DNA from: Sphingobacteriales bacterium
GTDB lineage: Bacteria > Bacteroidota > Bacteroidia > Chitinophagales > CAIOSU01
DNA length: 64,000 nt
Direction: 5' to 3'
Assembly: GCA_027483645.1 (NCBI GenBank)
Contig: JAIXUD010000023.1
Coordinates: 1-64,000, forward strand
Each line of letters opens with the position of its first letter. The stretch's first letter is position 1. The translations under genes were made by a program, and so were the position numbers. The notes under the pieces were generated by a model. It was given only the letters and a program-made list of their open reading frames with translations, was not told where the DNA came from and made no database searches. Positions 16,078 through 25,574 of the stretch are shown here, piece after piece.

Positions 16078-18126
16078 TGTCTCGGTTACTTGCTGTTGCT
16101 CAGGGTATAGGACAATGAAGTTCTTCTTTTGGAAGGATTTGATCAAGATGCCGGGTACATTATCCATATGGTCGTTATAGGATAGAAACCCTTGGCGCGA
16201 CTGAACGATAATTAGTAAGTCATTTTGGCCATAGTTATTGGCCTCATTAGCAAAGTCATCCCATTTTTTAGTGGTGTGGTATTCCGCATCCAAGATGGGC
16301 TTGGTGGTAAGGTTTACTTCCTCTATGCCCTTCAACACCTTTTCATCGCCCCTGAACCTGATTTTTGCACCCGTTTGTTGAGCAAGGTGTTTTATGGCCC
16401 TCATCCAGCGTTCCTTAGCCGGCTCCAAGTGGGCATTGGGCGGCAGTATAATATTGATGTAGCCAATGGTAGCAACGGGCACGGTTATATGGCATACCAT
16501 TATCATAAGCGAGGTGCCAGAAAGCAGTTTGTCCAATACGGTACCAAATAGCCTATCTCTAGCGGATAGCTTAGGGCTCCACCCCATGATCATTTTACTG
16601 ATGTTGAGCTCCTTAAGCGAACGGGTTACCCCGCTGGCAATGCTTAAGTCTATCCTTGATACTATTTCTACTTTGGCATCCATGCTGGCACCGTGTTTCT
16701 CGGCTTTCTCTAGCAGGCGTTTGTTGTTCATCACCCTATCCTTGGCCTCATCATCATCTAGTACCACCGAGAGCGCATAAATCGGCTCCTGCGAATCAGG
16801 GCTGCGAACCATACTGGCTAGGTCAAGCAATGGCAATACGCTTTCTGGGTTGGCGACAGGTATCAAAATGCGGTCGGGCACTTCGGGTGTTGCTGCCAAT
16901 TGCTGACCTTGGGCAAGCGCTATTTTTCGGCCTGTGCTTTCTGTAACAAAGCTACTTACCAAGCAAGTAACTAGTATAACCAAAATGGTACCGTTCAAGG
17001 CGGCTTCGCTCAGCATCCGGCTGCCATCGGGCAGTATTAGGTTATAGCCTACCAATACTATGGCCAAGGTTGCCGCCGCATGTGCGCTAGTAAGGCCAAA
17101 CAGCAGGTTGCGCTCGGTTGAGGTATACTTGAATATCTTTTGGGTAACGAAAGCTGCCATCCATTTGGTACTGATGGCTACTATCACCAGTGTTCCCGCA
17201 AATTTTAAGGCATCTAGATCTTTAATAATTACCGTCACATCCACTATCATCCCTACGCCAATCAAAAAGAAAGGGATAAATAGGTTGTTGCCCACAAACT
17301 CAATACGGTTCATCAATGGTGACGTATGCGGTATCAATCTATTTAGCGCCAAGCCTGCCAAAAACGCCCCGATAATGGCTTCCACGCCCGCCAGCTCAGC
17401 TAAGAATGCTGCCAGAAACACCACGCCCAACACAAATAAATACTGCGAGCCACCCTGCCCCGCTTGGTTTCGGAAGAACCATTGGGTTACCCGTGGTACT
17501 ATCCATACCATAATGAACACAAATACCGCCAAGGAGCCAATAAGTTTAACCCAAAACATAGCATCCAAATTACCCTTTGCGGAGTTAGATACCACGGCCA
17601 ATACTAAAAGCACCAAAGTATCGGTAACGATGGTGCCGCCAATGGCGACGGTAACTATTTCGTTTCTATTTATACCCAAGCGCCCCACAATGGGGTAGGA
17701 GACCAAGGTGTGCGAGGAGAACATACTGGCGAGCAATAATGCTCCTGCAAACTCTAACCCTAGAAAGTAATAAGTAACCAGCGTACCAATGGTAATGGGT
17801 ATGATAAACGTGGCCGCCCCGAAGGTAAGGCTCTTGTTTTTCGACCGCTTGAAGTCGTTCATATCCACTTCGAGCCCAGCCAAGAACATGATGTACAGCA
17901 AACCTACCTTGCCAAAAAGGCTGATACTGGCATCGTTGGAGAGTACCCCGAAACCATGCGGCCCAAGCAATACGCCCGCTATAATCATCCCGATGATGCC
18001 GGGTATACGGAGCCTGCCAAGTATCAATGGCGAAAGGAGGGTGATTGCCAAGATAATCAGGAATATTACCACAGGATCCTTCATGGGCAGTGAAAGATCG
18101 AGCAGGAATAGTATGTTGTCGTTCAT
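16051..18126 (-). CDS. cation:proton antiporter (CPA2) with C-terminal regulatory region
   Basis: A 691-residue inner-membrane protein. Residues 1-400 contain about twelve hydrophobic segments of the Na+/H+ exchanger fold (LRIPGIIGMIIAGVLLGPHG, FLAGLEVDMNDFKRSK, GVEAIIGAFLAGLALNRL). Residues 420-690 are cytoplasmic and resemble one or two universal-stress-like alpha/beta domains (RILIPVANPESVLPLLDLA; KMIMGWSPKLSARDRLFG). It probably exchanges Na+ or K+ for protons. The 3' end overlaps the convergent pdeM 3' end by 27 nt. Confidence 0.88.
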   Translation of the reverse strand: MNDNILFLLDLSLPMKDPVVIFLIILAITLLSPLILGRLRIPGIIGMIIAGVLLGPHGFGVLSNDASISLFGKVGLLYIMFLAGLEVDMNDFKRSKNKSLTFGAATFIIPITIGTLVTYYFLGLEFAGALLLASMFSSHTLVSYPIVGRLGINRNEIVTVAIGGTIVTDTLVLLVLAVVSNSAKGNLDAMFWVKLIGSLAVFVFIMVWIVPRVTQWFFRNQAGQGGSQYLFVLGVVFLAAFLAELAGVEAIIGAFLAGLALNRLIPHTSPLMNRIEFVGNNLFIPFFLIGVGMIVDVTVIIKDLDALKFAGTLVIVAISTKWMAAFVTQKIFKYTSTERNLLFGLTSAHAAATLAIVLVGYNLILPDGSRMLSEAALNGTILVILVTCLVSSFVTESTGRKIALAQGQQLAATPEVPDRILIPVANPESVLPLLDLASMVRSPDSQEPIYALSVVLDDDEAKDRVMNNKRLLEKAEKHGASMDAKVEIVSRIDLSIASGVTRSLKELNISKMIMGWSPKLSARDRLFGTVLDKLLSGTSLMIMVCHITVPVATIGYINIILPPNAHLEPAKERWMRAIKHLAQQTGAKIRFRGDEKVLKGIEEVNLTTKPILDAEYHTTKKWDDFANEANNYGQNDLLIIVQSRQGFLSYNDHMDNVPGILIKSFQKKNFIVLYPEQQQVTETSDWENTFS

Positions 18127-18131
18127 TGGTT

Positions 18132-18342
18132 ATTAGTTATTGGTTGATTGGTTATTGGTGGAGACCATTACCAAAAAATACACCAATGTTTCTTTGTAAA
18201 AGCTCAAAATAGAAAACCTCGTAAGAATAACCAACAAGAATTTATCGTTGGTTGTTAGTTATCAGTAACCAATAACCAGTTAACTAATAACTAATCAACC
18301 ATTTAAACGGTATGGCTAATAACCAATCAACCAATAACTAAT
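18132..18342. repeat. MITE-like element with perfect 25-bp inverted repeats
   Basis: 18132-18156 and 18318-18342 are exact reverse complements (core ATTAGTTATTGGTTGATTGG). A further inverted, diverged copy lies at about 18266-18300. The 161 nt between the arms has no gene. The same sequence family fills the spacer at 4888-4994. It lies between the antiporter and DUF423 genes. Confidence 0.72.
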
Positions 18343-18351
18343 CAACTAACG

Positions 18352-18804
18352 TCATGGTTCATCCAACAACCTATCGCCGTTGGGGCCTAGTTTCTTTTTG
18401 AAACGCTGCACCTTGGCGTATTGGAAACCATACCAAGCGAGTATAAACCAGCCGACAATTAAAAACAAACCGCCCACGGGGGTGATAGGGCCTAGAAATT
18501 CTTTCCAAGAGGCAATGCCCATTACATTTTTAGTAGAAAGCAGGTACAATGAGCCAGAGAACAGCAGAATGCCATCGATATACGCATAAGCCGCCATGCG
18601 CAGCATCTTCGATTCGTCTCTAGCATACAGTATGGCTATAAATACCAGCACTATTGTATGGTAAAAATGGTACTGATTTGCGGTTTCGAAAGTAGCCCGC
18701 TCTTGTGTTGTAAGCACCTCGCTTAGGGCATGTGCACCAAAAGCACCCAGCCCTACGGCCAGTAAACCAGAAATTCCTGCTATTCCAAGTAGTCTATTAT
18801 ACAC
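18352..18804 (-). CDS. DUF423 family membrane protein
   Basis: A 150-residue protein with four transmembrane segments and the DUF423 (YgdD-like) signature near the N-terminus: GLLAVGLGAFGAHALSE, followed by FETANQYHFYHTIVL. The C-terminal tail is basic then acidic (QRFKKKLGPNGDRLLDEP). The family function is not established. It is a single gene, divergent from the beta-propeller protein. Confidence 0.88.
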   Translation of the reverse strand: MYNRLLGIAGISGLLAVGLGAFGAHALSEVLTTQERATFETANQYHFYHTIVLVFIAILYARDESKMLRMAAYAYIDGILLFSGSLYLLSTKNVMGIASWKEFLGPITPVGGLFLIVGWFILAWYGFQYAKVQRFKKKLGPNGDRLLDEP

Positions 18805-18860
18805 AACCGAGCGTTGACTTTATTTAGCCTATATAGGAAACTTACTGTAATGTAAACCCT

Positions 18861-18868
18861 TAGTTTTG
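18861..18868 (+). promoter_or_regulatory. Bacteroidota -7 promoter box
   Basis: TAGTTTTG matches TAnnTTTG and lies 24 nt before the ATG at 18892, placing transcription start a few bases upstream of the gene. Confidence 0.45.
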
Positions 18869-18891
18869 TAAAGTTAAGGTAATTCAGGTTA

Positions 18892-21522
18892 ATGAAACGT
18901 TACATTACGATAGTACTGTTAGTTGTAGTTCTTGGAGGAGCCCTCGGTTTTTTCTTCTATGCCTTTTGGCGTAAAACCCAAGCGCGCCCGTTAGAACATG
19001 CGCTGTTGCAAAGTACGTCATTTTACTTAAGCACCACAGATGCGCTCGAAAACTTTCCAGCGCTGCGCAATATGCCTTATGGGCAAGAGGTTTACGCATT
19101 ACCCGTTTTTGATAAGCTAGAGAAGCAATTGGCTGCTTTTGATAGCGTGCTGCGCTCCACTGGCTACACACTAGGCGGCACCCGCATGATTGCCTCCCTA
19201 TACGCTACCAATGCCGAAGCGTTTGATTGGTTGTTTCTAGTGGATGGCAGCGATGCCGATGCCAAAGCCTTACTGCGGAAATTGACCGACATACCCGGTG
19301 CCAAGGTAAGCGAGCGCATCTACAAAGATGAAACCGTACTGGATATTATAATGCCTGGTGAAACGGTACCATTCTCATGCGCCTCCCTCAACGGAATATT
19401 GATGGGCAGTTTTTCGGCATTTTTGGTTGAGGAAGGCATAGTGCAACTGAGGGAGAAGGAGCCATTGGAAGAAACCGACCACCGATACCGAAAAATTAGC
19501 AGCCTTACCAACCACGAGGCGGGGCTTTCCATTTTCATCAACCCAAACGCTTTAAACGTACTGGGTAAGCAGGTAATAGATGAGCAGCGCTCGCCCTTGT
19601 TGCAGCATTTGGGCGAGTTTAGCTCTTGGATTGCGCTGGATGTGAACTTCCGTAGTGGTGGTATTTTGCTGGGTGGCTATTCATTACCCGATAGTACGGG
19701 CATTTTATCAACCCTCACCCAAAACGCTACGCAGCAGTTTGCTTTTGAAAAGGTGCTTCCCATTAATACCGCCTACTTTGTGGCGCAAGAGATTGAGTTG
19801 GACTTGGAAAACCCAGGCCCGGCATCCACCTATCTTAACGGCTGGTTGCAACCCTTTGCGTGCTACGGTTTGGTAGAGCCGCTGGATAATAATTACAGTT
19901 CGGAGTGGTTTTTGGTAATGCCCGTAACTGATGAGCAGATAGCCCGCGAATCGCTAGCGGAAATGGCCAGTGCCAATGGAGTAGCTGTTGTGCAAGATAG
20001 CAACACTGTTGGCCAGTTGACCAATGGCGATGCCTTGGTGCAAACTCTCGGCTTGGGCGCATGGTTACCGTTGAGCAACCCCTTTTACTCGGTTCAAAAC
20101 GGCCATGCTTACTTTGCGAATGATGCCAATACGCTGAAAGAGATTCTGCGTAAAGTAGGAGCGGGGCTTTCGCTGGCCAGTAACCCAATTTATGTGAGCT
20201 TTGCCCAAGAAGTAAGCAGCACCAACAGCCTATATATTTACCTGAACCCTAACCGGATGGGGGCCTTTTTGCCATCGCTGTTGCTAAACAACATTACCGA
20301 AGGCAAGGGCAGCGAGTACAAGAATTTCAACCCCATTGGCCTGCAGTTCAATTATGACGACGGCGTATTCTTTACCATCGCCCTATTGCAATACCGCACC
20401 GGTGGCGAGCCGGTAATTGATGAAGTGGTGCCTACGGATACCCTATCGCCCGCATCCAACCTTTTGGCGTGGAGCATAGAGCTGGATGCGCAACTAGTGG
20501 GTAAGCCGCACTTGGTTACCAACCACAACACGGGCGAGCTGGAGGTATTTGCACAAGATGCCGACCACAACATTTACCTCATAAACAAAGCGGGTAAAAT
20601 ACTTTGGAAGAAGCAGATTGATGGGGCCATTATGGGCCAAGTTTACCAAGTGGATTTGTACAAAAACAGCAAGCTGCAACTGCTCTTCAACACCCAACAG
20701 AAACTGCACCTGATAGACCGTAACGGCAACAATGTAGAGCAGTTCCCGGTAATGTTGGCGGCTAAGGCGGTGAACGGCCTGTTTTTGATGGACGATGGTA
20801 AAAGGAACTACCAGTACTTTGTGGCTTGCGACAACTACAAAGTATATGGCTACACCGAAAATGCCAAGCCCCTGCAAGGCTGGAACCCCAAGCCACGCGT
20901 AGGCACCATACCATTTGCACTACAGTATACCGAGAGCGCAGGGCTGGGCTATTTGATCATGACGAATGTGGACGGCACGTTGCTATACTATAATAAAAAC
21001 GGGGAACGCCACGAGAAACCCGTAAGGCTTGAGGCGACTTTCAACCAGCCGTTTTACGTACACAAGCAGGGCAAAAGCTTTACCCTGATTAATGCTAGCA
21101 ACGACAAGAACCTATTTAGGGTAGATGCCAAGGGTGTAAGTAAGGAAACCGCTATTGCTGGTGTAGCCGATTACTACCACTTTACCTGCGCCATGGCGGA
21201 TAGTACTTTGCAATATATTTTTGTAGGCAAGGATAAGGTGACCTTTACCTCGCCCGATTTGGTAACCGTGGCCACGTTCGCCCCCACCCAACCGCTTGAC
21301 ATGCAAGGGCAGGTGTTTAAAACCAAAGCAGGTACATATCTAGCCCTCACTAGTGCGGGAGGTAATGAAATCTATTTGGTAGATATAGCTGGCCAACTGG
21401 TTCAGGGCTTCCCATTAAAAGGCAATACGCAAGTAGCCGCTGGGCCGTTGTTTGATGCCGATAAGGTTACCATAGTAGTAGGCGATGCGGCGGGCAATTT
21501 GAATGCATACCGTTTGCCTTAA
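18892..21522 (+). CDS. membrane-anchored protein with C-terminal PQQ-like beta-propeller
   Basis: An 876-residue protein. One N-terminal transmembrane anchor (residues 4-26, TIVLLVVVLGGALGFFFYAF) precedes a region of about 500 residues I do not recognise, built of alternating strands. The last 330 residues are WD/PQQ-like propeller blades, with motifs such as NIYLINKAGKILWKKQIDG, GTLLYYNKNGERHEKPVR and IYLVDIAGQLVQGFPLKG. It probably faces the periplasm. Similar large proteins in Bacteroidota are mostly hypothetical. It is transcribed alone behind a TAGTTTTG box. Confidence 0.7.
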   Translation: MKRYITIVLLVVVLGGALGFFFYAFWRKTQARPLEHALLQSTSFYLSTTDALENFPALRNMPYGQEVYALPVFDKLEKQLAAFDSVLRSTGYTLGGTRMIASLYATNAEAFDWLFLVDGSDADAKALLRKLTDIPGAKVSERIYKDETVLDIIMPGETVPFSCASLNGILMGSFSAFLVEEGIVQLREKEPLEETDHRYRKISSLTNHEAGLSIFINPNALNVLGKQVIDEQRSPLLQHLGEFSSWIALDVNFRSGGILLGGYSLPDSTGILSTLTQNATQQFAFEKVLPINTAYFVAQEIELDLENPGPASTYLNGWLQPFACYGLVEPLDNNYSSEWFLVMPVTDEQIARESLAEMASANGVAVVQDSNTVGQLTNGDALVQTLGLGAWLPLSNPFYSVQNGHAYFANDANTLKEILRKVGAGLSLASNPIYVSFAQEVSSTNSLYIYLNPNRMGAFLPSLLLNNITEGKGSEYKNFNPIGLQFNYDDGVFFTIALLQYRTGGEPVIDEVVPTDTLSPASNLLAWSIELDAQLVGKPHLVTNHNTGELEVFAQDADHNIYLINKAGKILWKKQIDGAIMGQVYQVDLYKNSKLQLLFNTQQKLHLIDRNGNNVEQFPVMLAAKAVNGLFLMDDGKRNYQYFVACDNYKVYGYTENAKPLQGWNPKPRVGTIPFALQYTESAGLGYLIMTNVDGTLLYYNKNGERHEKPVRLEATFNQPFYVHKQGKSFTLINASNDKNLFRVDAKGVSKETAIAGVADYYHFTCAMADSTLQYIFVGKDKVTFTSPDLVTVATFAPTQPLDMQGQVFKTKAGTYLALTSAGGNEIYLVDIAGQLVQGFPLKGNTQVAAGPLFDADKVTIVVGDAAGNLNAYRLP

Positions 21523-21537
21523 AGGGCGGTGTGTTTT

Positions 21538-21683
21538 CCCTCACCTAGCCTCTCCCAGAGGGAGAGAGACTTACGCCTCCTCGCCTTCGGCAAGAACATT
21601 TAATTAAATTCCCTTGAAAAACATAACAAACCGAAGGTGAGGCATATAAAGTCCCTCTCCCTCTGGGAGAGGCTAGGTGAGGG
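21538..21683. repeat. MITE-like element with 34-nt terminal inverted repeats
   Basis: 21538-21571 and 21650-21683 are inverted copies matching at 33 of 34 positions (core CCTCACCTAGCCTCTCCCAG, with AGAGGGAGAG). The total unit is 146 nt. The right arm runs into the ung coding region and contains its stop codon (TAG, 21675-21673). This class of CCCTCACC...AGAGGGAGAGGG palindrome occurs in many bacterial genomes. Confidence 0.8.
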
Positions 21684-22374
21684 ATGTTTCTAAAACCCTC
21701 CAATCAATCGCTTCCTGCCCTTGCTGCTGCAATAATTTGTTTGTTTTGCTGAAATGCTTACAACCCAAAAAGCCTCTATGTGCACTTAACGGTGATGGAT
21801 GTGGTGCGGTGAGGATGGTGTGCTTGCTTTCTTCAATCAATACCGACTTGTCCATCGCGAATTTTCCCCACAGCAAAAATACCAATCCTTCGCGCTTGGC
21901 GGATAGCGTGCGGATGACCGCATCGGTAAAATGGCCCCAGCCTATCTTAGCATGGCTGGCGGGTTGTCCATCGCGAACGCTGAGCACGGCATTGAGCAAC
22001 AGCACACCTTGTTTAGCCCAATGCTCTAAGTTGCCGTGGGCCGGCATGGGTAGGCCAAGGTCGCCGTGGAGTTCTTTAAAGATGTTTACCAACGACGGCG
22101 GTGCTGGCACCCCTAATTGCACGCTAAAGCATAAGCCATGCGCTTGCCCTGGGCCATGGTATGGGTCTTGGCCCAGTATAACCACCTTTACCTTATCAAA
22201 AGGCGTAAGGTTAAAGGCATTGAAAACAAGTGGGCTGGGTGGGTAAACAGTCTGTCCAGCAGCCTTTTCCTGCACCAAAAATTCTTCAATCTTAGCAAAG
22301 TAAGGTTTACCAAGCTCATCTTGCAGCACGGCCTGCCAAGTTGGTTCAATTGAAGGGATGACGGTGGTGGGCAT
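21673..22374 (-). CDS. ung: uracil-DNA glycosylase
   Basis: A family 1 UDG. The water-activating loop is VILGQDPYHGPGQAHGLCFS, the DNA-minor-groove loop is APHPSPLSAHRGFLGCKHFS, and the Gly-rich loop is LLLNAVLSVRDGQPASHA. It removes uracil from DNA as the first step of base excision repair. The frame could start ten codons further upstream (22404), but MPTTVIPSIEPTW at 22374 fits family length better. The last codons (Ser-Leu-Thr-stop) lie inside the inverted repeat at 21650-21683, so the element seems to have supplied the C-terminus. Confidence 0.95.
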   Translation of the reverse strand: MPTTVIPSIEPTWQAVLQDELGKPYFAKIEEFLVQEKAAGQTVYPPSPLVFNAFNLTPFDKVKVVILGQDPYHGPGQAHGLCFSVQLGVPAPPSLVNIFKELHGDLGLPMPAHGNLEHWAKQGVLLLNAVLSVRDGQPASHAKIGWGHFTDAVIRTLSAKREGLVFLLWGKFAMDKSVLIEESKHTILTAPHPSPLSAHRGFLGCKHFSKTNKLLQQQGQEAIDWRVLETSLT

Positions 22375-22463
22375 ACTACTGCTTTGTGTAAGCAATAGTA
22401 ACACATCGAGCGCTCACATGCAACTAAAAACGTGATATATATATCTTCACATAAAATAGGCAC

Positions 22464-23852
22464 ATGAACCACCTTTACACCACTATCCTCATAGGCTTTG
22501 CCTTGTTGTTACCATTATGCAGTCAAGCCCAGTTTACCTTTAACCAAGATTGTGATAACGCTATTTCCCTGTGCAACGGGCGGTATGTATTTCCCTATGC
22601 ATTTGCAGGCCAAGGGCAGGCAAACGATTTGGACTCGGTAGAAACCTGTTTGCCCGCTGGGGAAACTAATAGTAGTTGGTACAAGCTTAAATTTAGCAGC
22701 AGCGGTTTTTTGGCATTTACCATTACTCCTCTAAATAGTACGGATTTTAATTTTGCCTTGTTCAATATTACTGGTCAATCGTGCACCAGTATCCGCGACA
22801 GCGCCAATCTGCTGCGCCGCTGCAGTTATGCGGCCACGCTTGGGGTGGCTACAGGAATGAACAGCACAAGTACCGATACGGTTGCAACGGTAAGCGGCGA
22901 AAGTTTTTTGCAATGGCTAGCGGTGGACTCAGGCGATGTACTTGCTTTGATGGTTTCACGCACTAGCCTCAACAGTTCAGGCTTTATTCTCGATTTTGAT
23001 GGTACTACCGCTACCATGGTAGTAGATGAGCCTTTGCAAGTTGAGGAGGCGTTTACGGCCATCTGTACCGATAACTTACTCACTGAGGTCTACTTCAACC
23101 AACCCATTGATAGCAATAGTTTCTCTAGCGATTTCTCGGAGCTAGTAATGATCGATAATACTGGCGATACCCTTACCATCTCAGGCATTGATTTCGATTC
23201 GGTACCCAACAAACTTTTTATAGCCACCCAAAAACCGGCTTACGTAATCGATTCGGTGCAGTTGTTTTATCATACGGGCAGTGATGGCAACACGATTGGT
23301 GCGGCTTGCAGCAGCCAATACATAGCTGCTGGTAGCTATCCATTCAGTAGCCTATTCAATTACATCGGCACAGGGGGTTTTGCGGTAAGCAATGCGGGCA
23401 GTTTCCATAGCTTTCAATCGTTAGCAAATAATGTGCCTTTTGTAACCTGGTATGTTGATGGGGCCTTGGCGGTGCGCCAGCAAGCTAGTGTGCCGTTCAA
23501 TAAAAACATCCAGGTCAATCAATCATACCGTATATGTATGGTTGCAGAGCTGGGATGCAACAAAGACAGCACTTGCCAAACCGTTACTTACCTGGGCGTA
23601 GGGGTTGAGGAGGTAGCTGCCGATATGGTACAGTTGTACCCTAACCCTGCTACTGATATAGTTACCATAAGCACCCCCACCACGGCCGAGCGCATTGAAG
23701 TGATAGATATGAAGGGCCAACTGTTATTTAGCGAAGTACCTACTACCAACCAACATTTGCTTAATACCTCACTGTTGCCCAACGGTATTTGCATTGTGCG
23801 GGTAAGTACAAATCAGGGTGTGGCTCACAAAAAGCTGGTAGTAGCACATTGA
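22464..23852 (+). CDS. secreted T9SS-sorted protein
   Basis: A 462-residue protein with a signal peptide (NHLYTTILIGFALLLPLCSQAQ) and a C-terminal type A T9SS sorting domain (VQLYPNPATDIVTISTP, ending VAHKKLVVAH). The N-terminal module is characteristic (QDCDNAISLCNGRYVFPYAF, then SSWYKLKFSSSGFLAFTITP), and it shares this and the C-terminus with the next gene. It should be exported by the Sec system, moved across the outer membrane by the type IX machinery and attached at the surface or released. An extra PKD-like segment lies before the sorting domain. No enzyme signature was seen. Confidence 0.85.
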   Translation: MNHLYTTILIGFALLLPLCSQAQFTFNQDCDNAISLCNGRYVFPYAFAGQGQANDLDSVETCLPAGETNSSWYKLKFSSSGFLAFTITPLNSTDFNFALFNITGQSCTSIRDSANLLRRCSYAATLGVATGMNSTSTDTVATVSGESFLQWLAVDSGDVLALMVSRTSLNSSGFILDFDGTTATMVVDEPLQVEEAFTAICTDNLLTEVYFNQPIDSNSFSSDFSELVMIDNTGDTLTISGIDFDSVPNKLFIATQKPAYVIDSVQLFYHTGSDGNTIGAACSSQYIAAGSYPFSSLFNYIGTGGFAVSNAGSFHSFQSLANNVPFVTWYVDGALAVRQQASVPFNKNIQVNQSYRICMVAELGCNKDSTCQTVTYLGVGVEEVAADMVQLYPNPATDIVTISTPTTAERIEVIDMKGQLLFSEVPTTNQHLLNTSLLPNGICIVRVSTNQGVAHKKLVVAH

Positions 23853-23901
23853 TAAAACAATTGCAGGTATTGATTATATTTACACAGATAAAAAAGGCAG
23901 C

Positions 23902-25044
23902 ATGAAATACGTTTTACCTATCTTTCTTTTTCTTTCGCTGGCCAATCAAACCTTTGCACAGCTGCCTCAGCAAGACTGTATAGATGCCATCAGCTTATGT
24001 AATGGTCGGAATGAATTCCCTTACAATTACGATGGCTTCGGCGAATCTGAGGAATTATTAACATCTCCTGGATTGTGCTTAATTACTGGCGAGAATAATA
24101 CCTCGTGGTATCGAATGGAATTTAACACATCTGGTCAACTCGTGTTTTCAATCATCCCTTACAGCACTATTGATGACTATGATTTTGCACTTTTTGATTT
24201 AACCACCCAAAGTTGCGCTGATATCCCTACTGGCGACGCACCTTCGGTTCGTTGCAACTTTGCGGTTACCCCAGGCGTGGCTACAGGTATTGGTGTAGGT
24301 GGCACTGGTGTAAGCCAAGGCCCAAATGGTACGGATTTTCTACTCCCCATGTCAGTTGATTCTGGGGATGTGCTTTACTTGGTGGTGGATAATTTTACCT
24401 CAAACGGCCAAGGTTTTATTATAGATTTTAACGGCACCACGGCCAATATGGTTAACAACAACAGCCTGACGGTTGGTATTGGCAGATTAAGTGTGGTTTC
24501 TGATACTGTTAAGGTTGCCCTCACGTTCAACCAGCCGGTTAATTGTAGTTCTATATCCAATGATTTTAGTGAATTTGTGGTGATTGATAACAAAGGGAAT
24601 ACTTTGGATATTGTTTCGGTGGAGTGCGATAGTGCTGCGGTAGTTCTGGTTATAATTGCCATTAAGCCTGCCACTACGGTGAGCATTAGCTCGGTAGAGG
24701 TACAAATACAAGGGGGCTTGGATGGCAATACGATTGTTGCAAGTTGCAATGCAAGCGAGGTGAATGCCGGTACTATAAACGTAATCGCCGGGCTAAATAC
24801 CATAGATATTAAGGGTAGTGTTAACCTATACCCTAACCCAGCGCAGGGCGAAGTAACGATAACCGCCCCCTATGCCATGGAACAGATAGCAATACTTGAC
24901 TTAAATGGCAAGGTATTGTTGACTGAAACAACCGCCGCAACACAGCATACGCTAACCACGACAGGGTTGGATAATGGTATATACCTTTTACGGATAACCA
25001 CCTTGAAAGGGAGCGCTATCAAAAAGTTGGTAGTGGCCCATTGA
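23902..25044 (+). CDS. secreted T9SS-sorted protein, paralogue of upstream gene
   Basis: A 380-residue paralogue of the preceding protein, 49 nt downstream. The signal peptide is KYVLPIFLFLSLANQTFAQ. The shared module begins QDCIDAISLCNGRNEFPYNY and NTSWYRMEFNTSGQLVFSII. The T9SS domain begins VNLYPNPAQGEVTITAPYAM and ends IKKLVVAH. It lacks about 80 residues (PKD-like region) present in the upstream copy. The pair is a tandem duplication that has diverged and is probably one transcription unit. Confidence 0.85.
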   Translation: MKYVLPIFLFLSLANQTFAQLPQQDCIDAISLCNGRNEFPYNYDGFGESEELLTSPGLCLITGENNTSWYRMEFNTSGQLVFSIIPYSTIDDYDFALFDLTTQSCADIPTGDAPSVRCNFAVTPGVATGIGVGGTGVSQGPNGTDFLLPMSVDSGDVLYLVVDNFTSNGQGFIIDFNGTTANMVNNNSLTVGIGRLSVVSDTVKVALTFNQPVNCSSISNDFSEFVVIDNKGNTLDIVSVECDSAAVVLVIIAIKPATTVSISSVEVQIQGGLDGNTIVASCNASEVNAGTINVIAGLNTIDIKGSVNLYPNPAQGEVTITAPYAMEQIAILDLNGKVLLTETTAATQHTLTTTGLDNGIYLLRITTLKGSAIKKLVVAH

Positions 25045-25246
25045 GTGTTGTATATAAGGCAAAGTGTAGATTGTTAATCATATTTATTGGCACCCGCAAC
25101 TACCATTGCGTTTATTACTGCCGATTTATCACAGGCCTTTATCTGGTGCGTATGGCTTACCAGCATGGCATAGCCGTGCAAAAGCTGCAAGTGATACATT
25201 GATAGCGGAAATACGCGGTGATTTTCTTACTTTTACGAGATAATAT

Positions 25247-25320
25247 GGACGCGTAGCTCAGCTGGATAGAGCATCTACCTTCTAAGTAGACGGTCGTGGG
25301 TTCGAATCCCGCCGCGTTCA
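25247..25320 (+). tRNA. tRNA-Arg (anticodon TCT)
   Basis: The cloverleaf is clear. The acceptor stem GGACGCG pairs with CGCGTTC (one G-U), the discriminator is A, and CCA is not encoded. The D-arm contains AGCTCAGCTGGATAGAGC. The anticodon stem TCTAC/GTAGA closes the loop CTTCTAA, so the anticodon is TCT (reads AGA). The T-arm is GTGGGTTCGAATCCCGC. It marks the boundary between backbone genes and the metal-resistance island, so it is a plausible island attachment site. Confidence 0.96.
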
Positions 25321-25328
25321 CACTGCCC

Positions 25329-25368
25329 ATCCCCAAACGCTTGCACCGCAACGCTTTGGGGATTTTTG
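25329..25368 (+). terminator. intrinsic terminator of tRNA-Arg
   Basis: ATCCCCAAA (25329-25337) pairs with TTTGGGGAT (25355-25363), followed by a short T run, immediately after the tRNA. Confidence 0.75.
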
Positions 25369-25448
25369 TTTTGGGTTACATGCGGTTTTACATGCGGTAT
25401 TCTTGAATTGGTAAGCGAAATTATTGTATGTGGGGGGGATGATGTATG

Positions 25449-25474
25449 AACCTCTGTAAGGATTGACAAAGGTT
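25449..25474. repeat. dif-like 26-nt inverted-repeat site S1
   Basis: AACCTCTGTA, centre AGGATT, GACAAAGGTT. It lies between the tRNA-Arg and the first metal-resistance gene. This is the only member outside the 36-60 kb segment and a close match to site S10. Confidence 0.5.
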
Positions 25475-25574
25475 AAATCTACAAATCATATCTAATCACC
25501 CTTATCAGAATTTACAGTTGAATGGGAGTGGAAGCCCAATTTTATCCGTATTTTTATATCCTAAACATTCCCAA

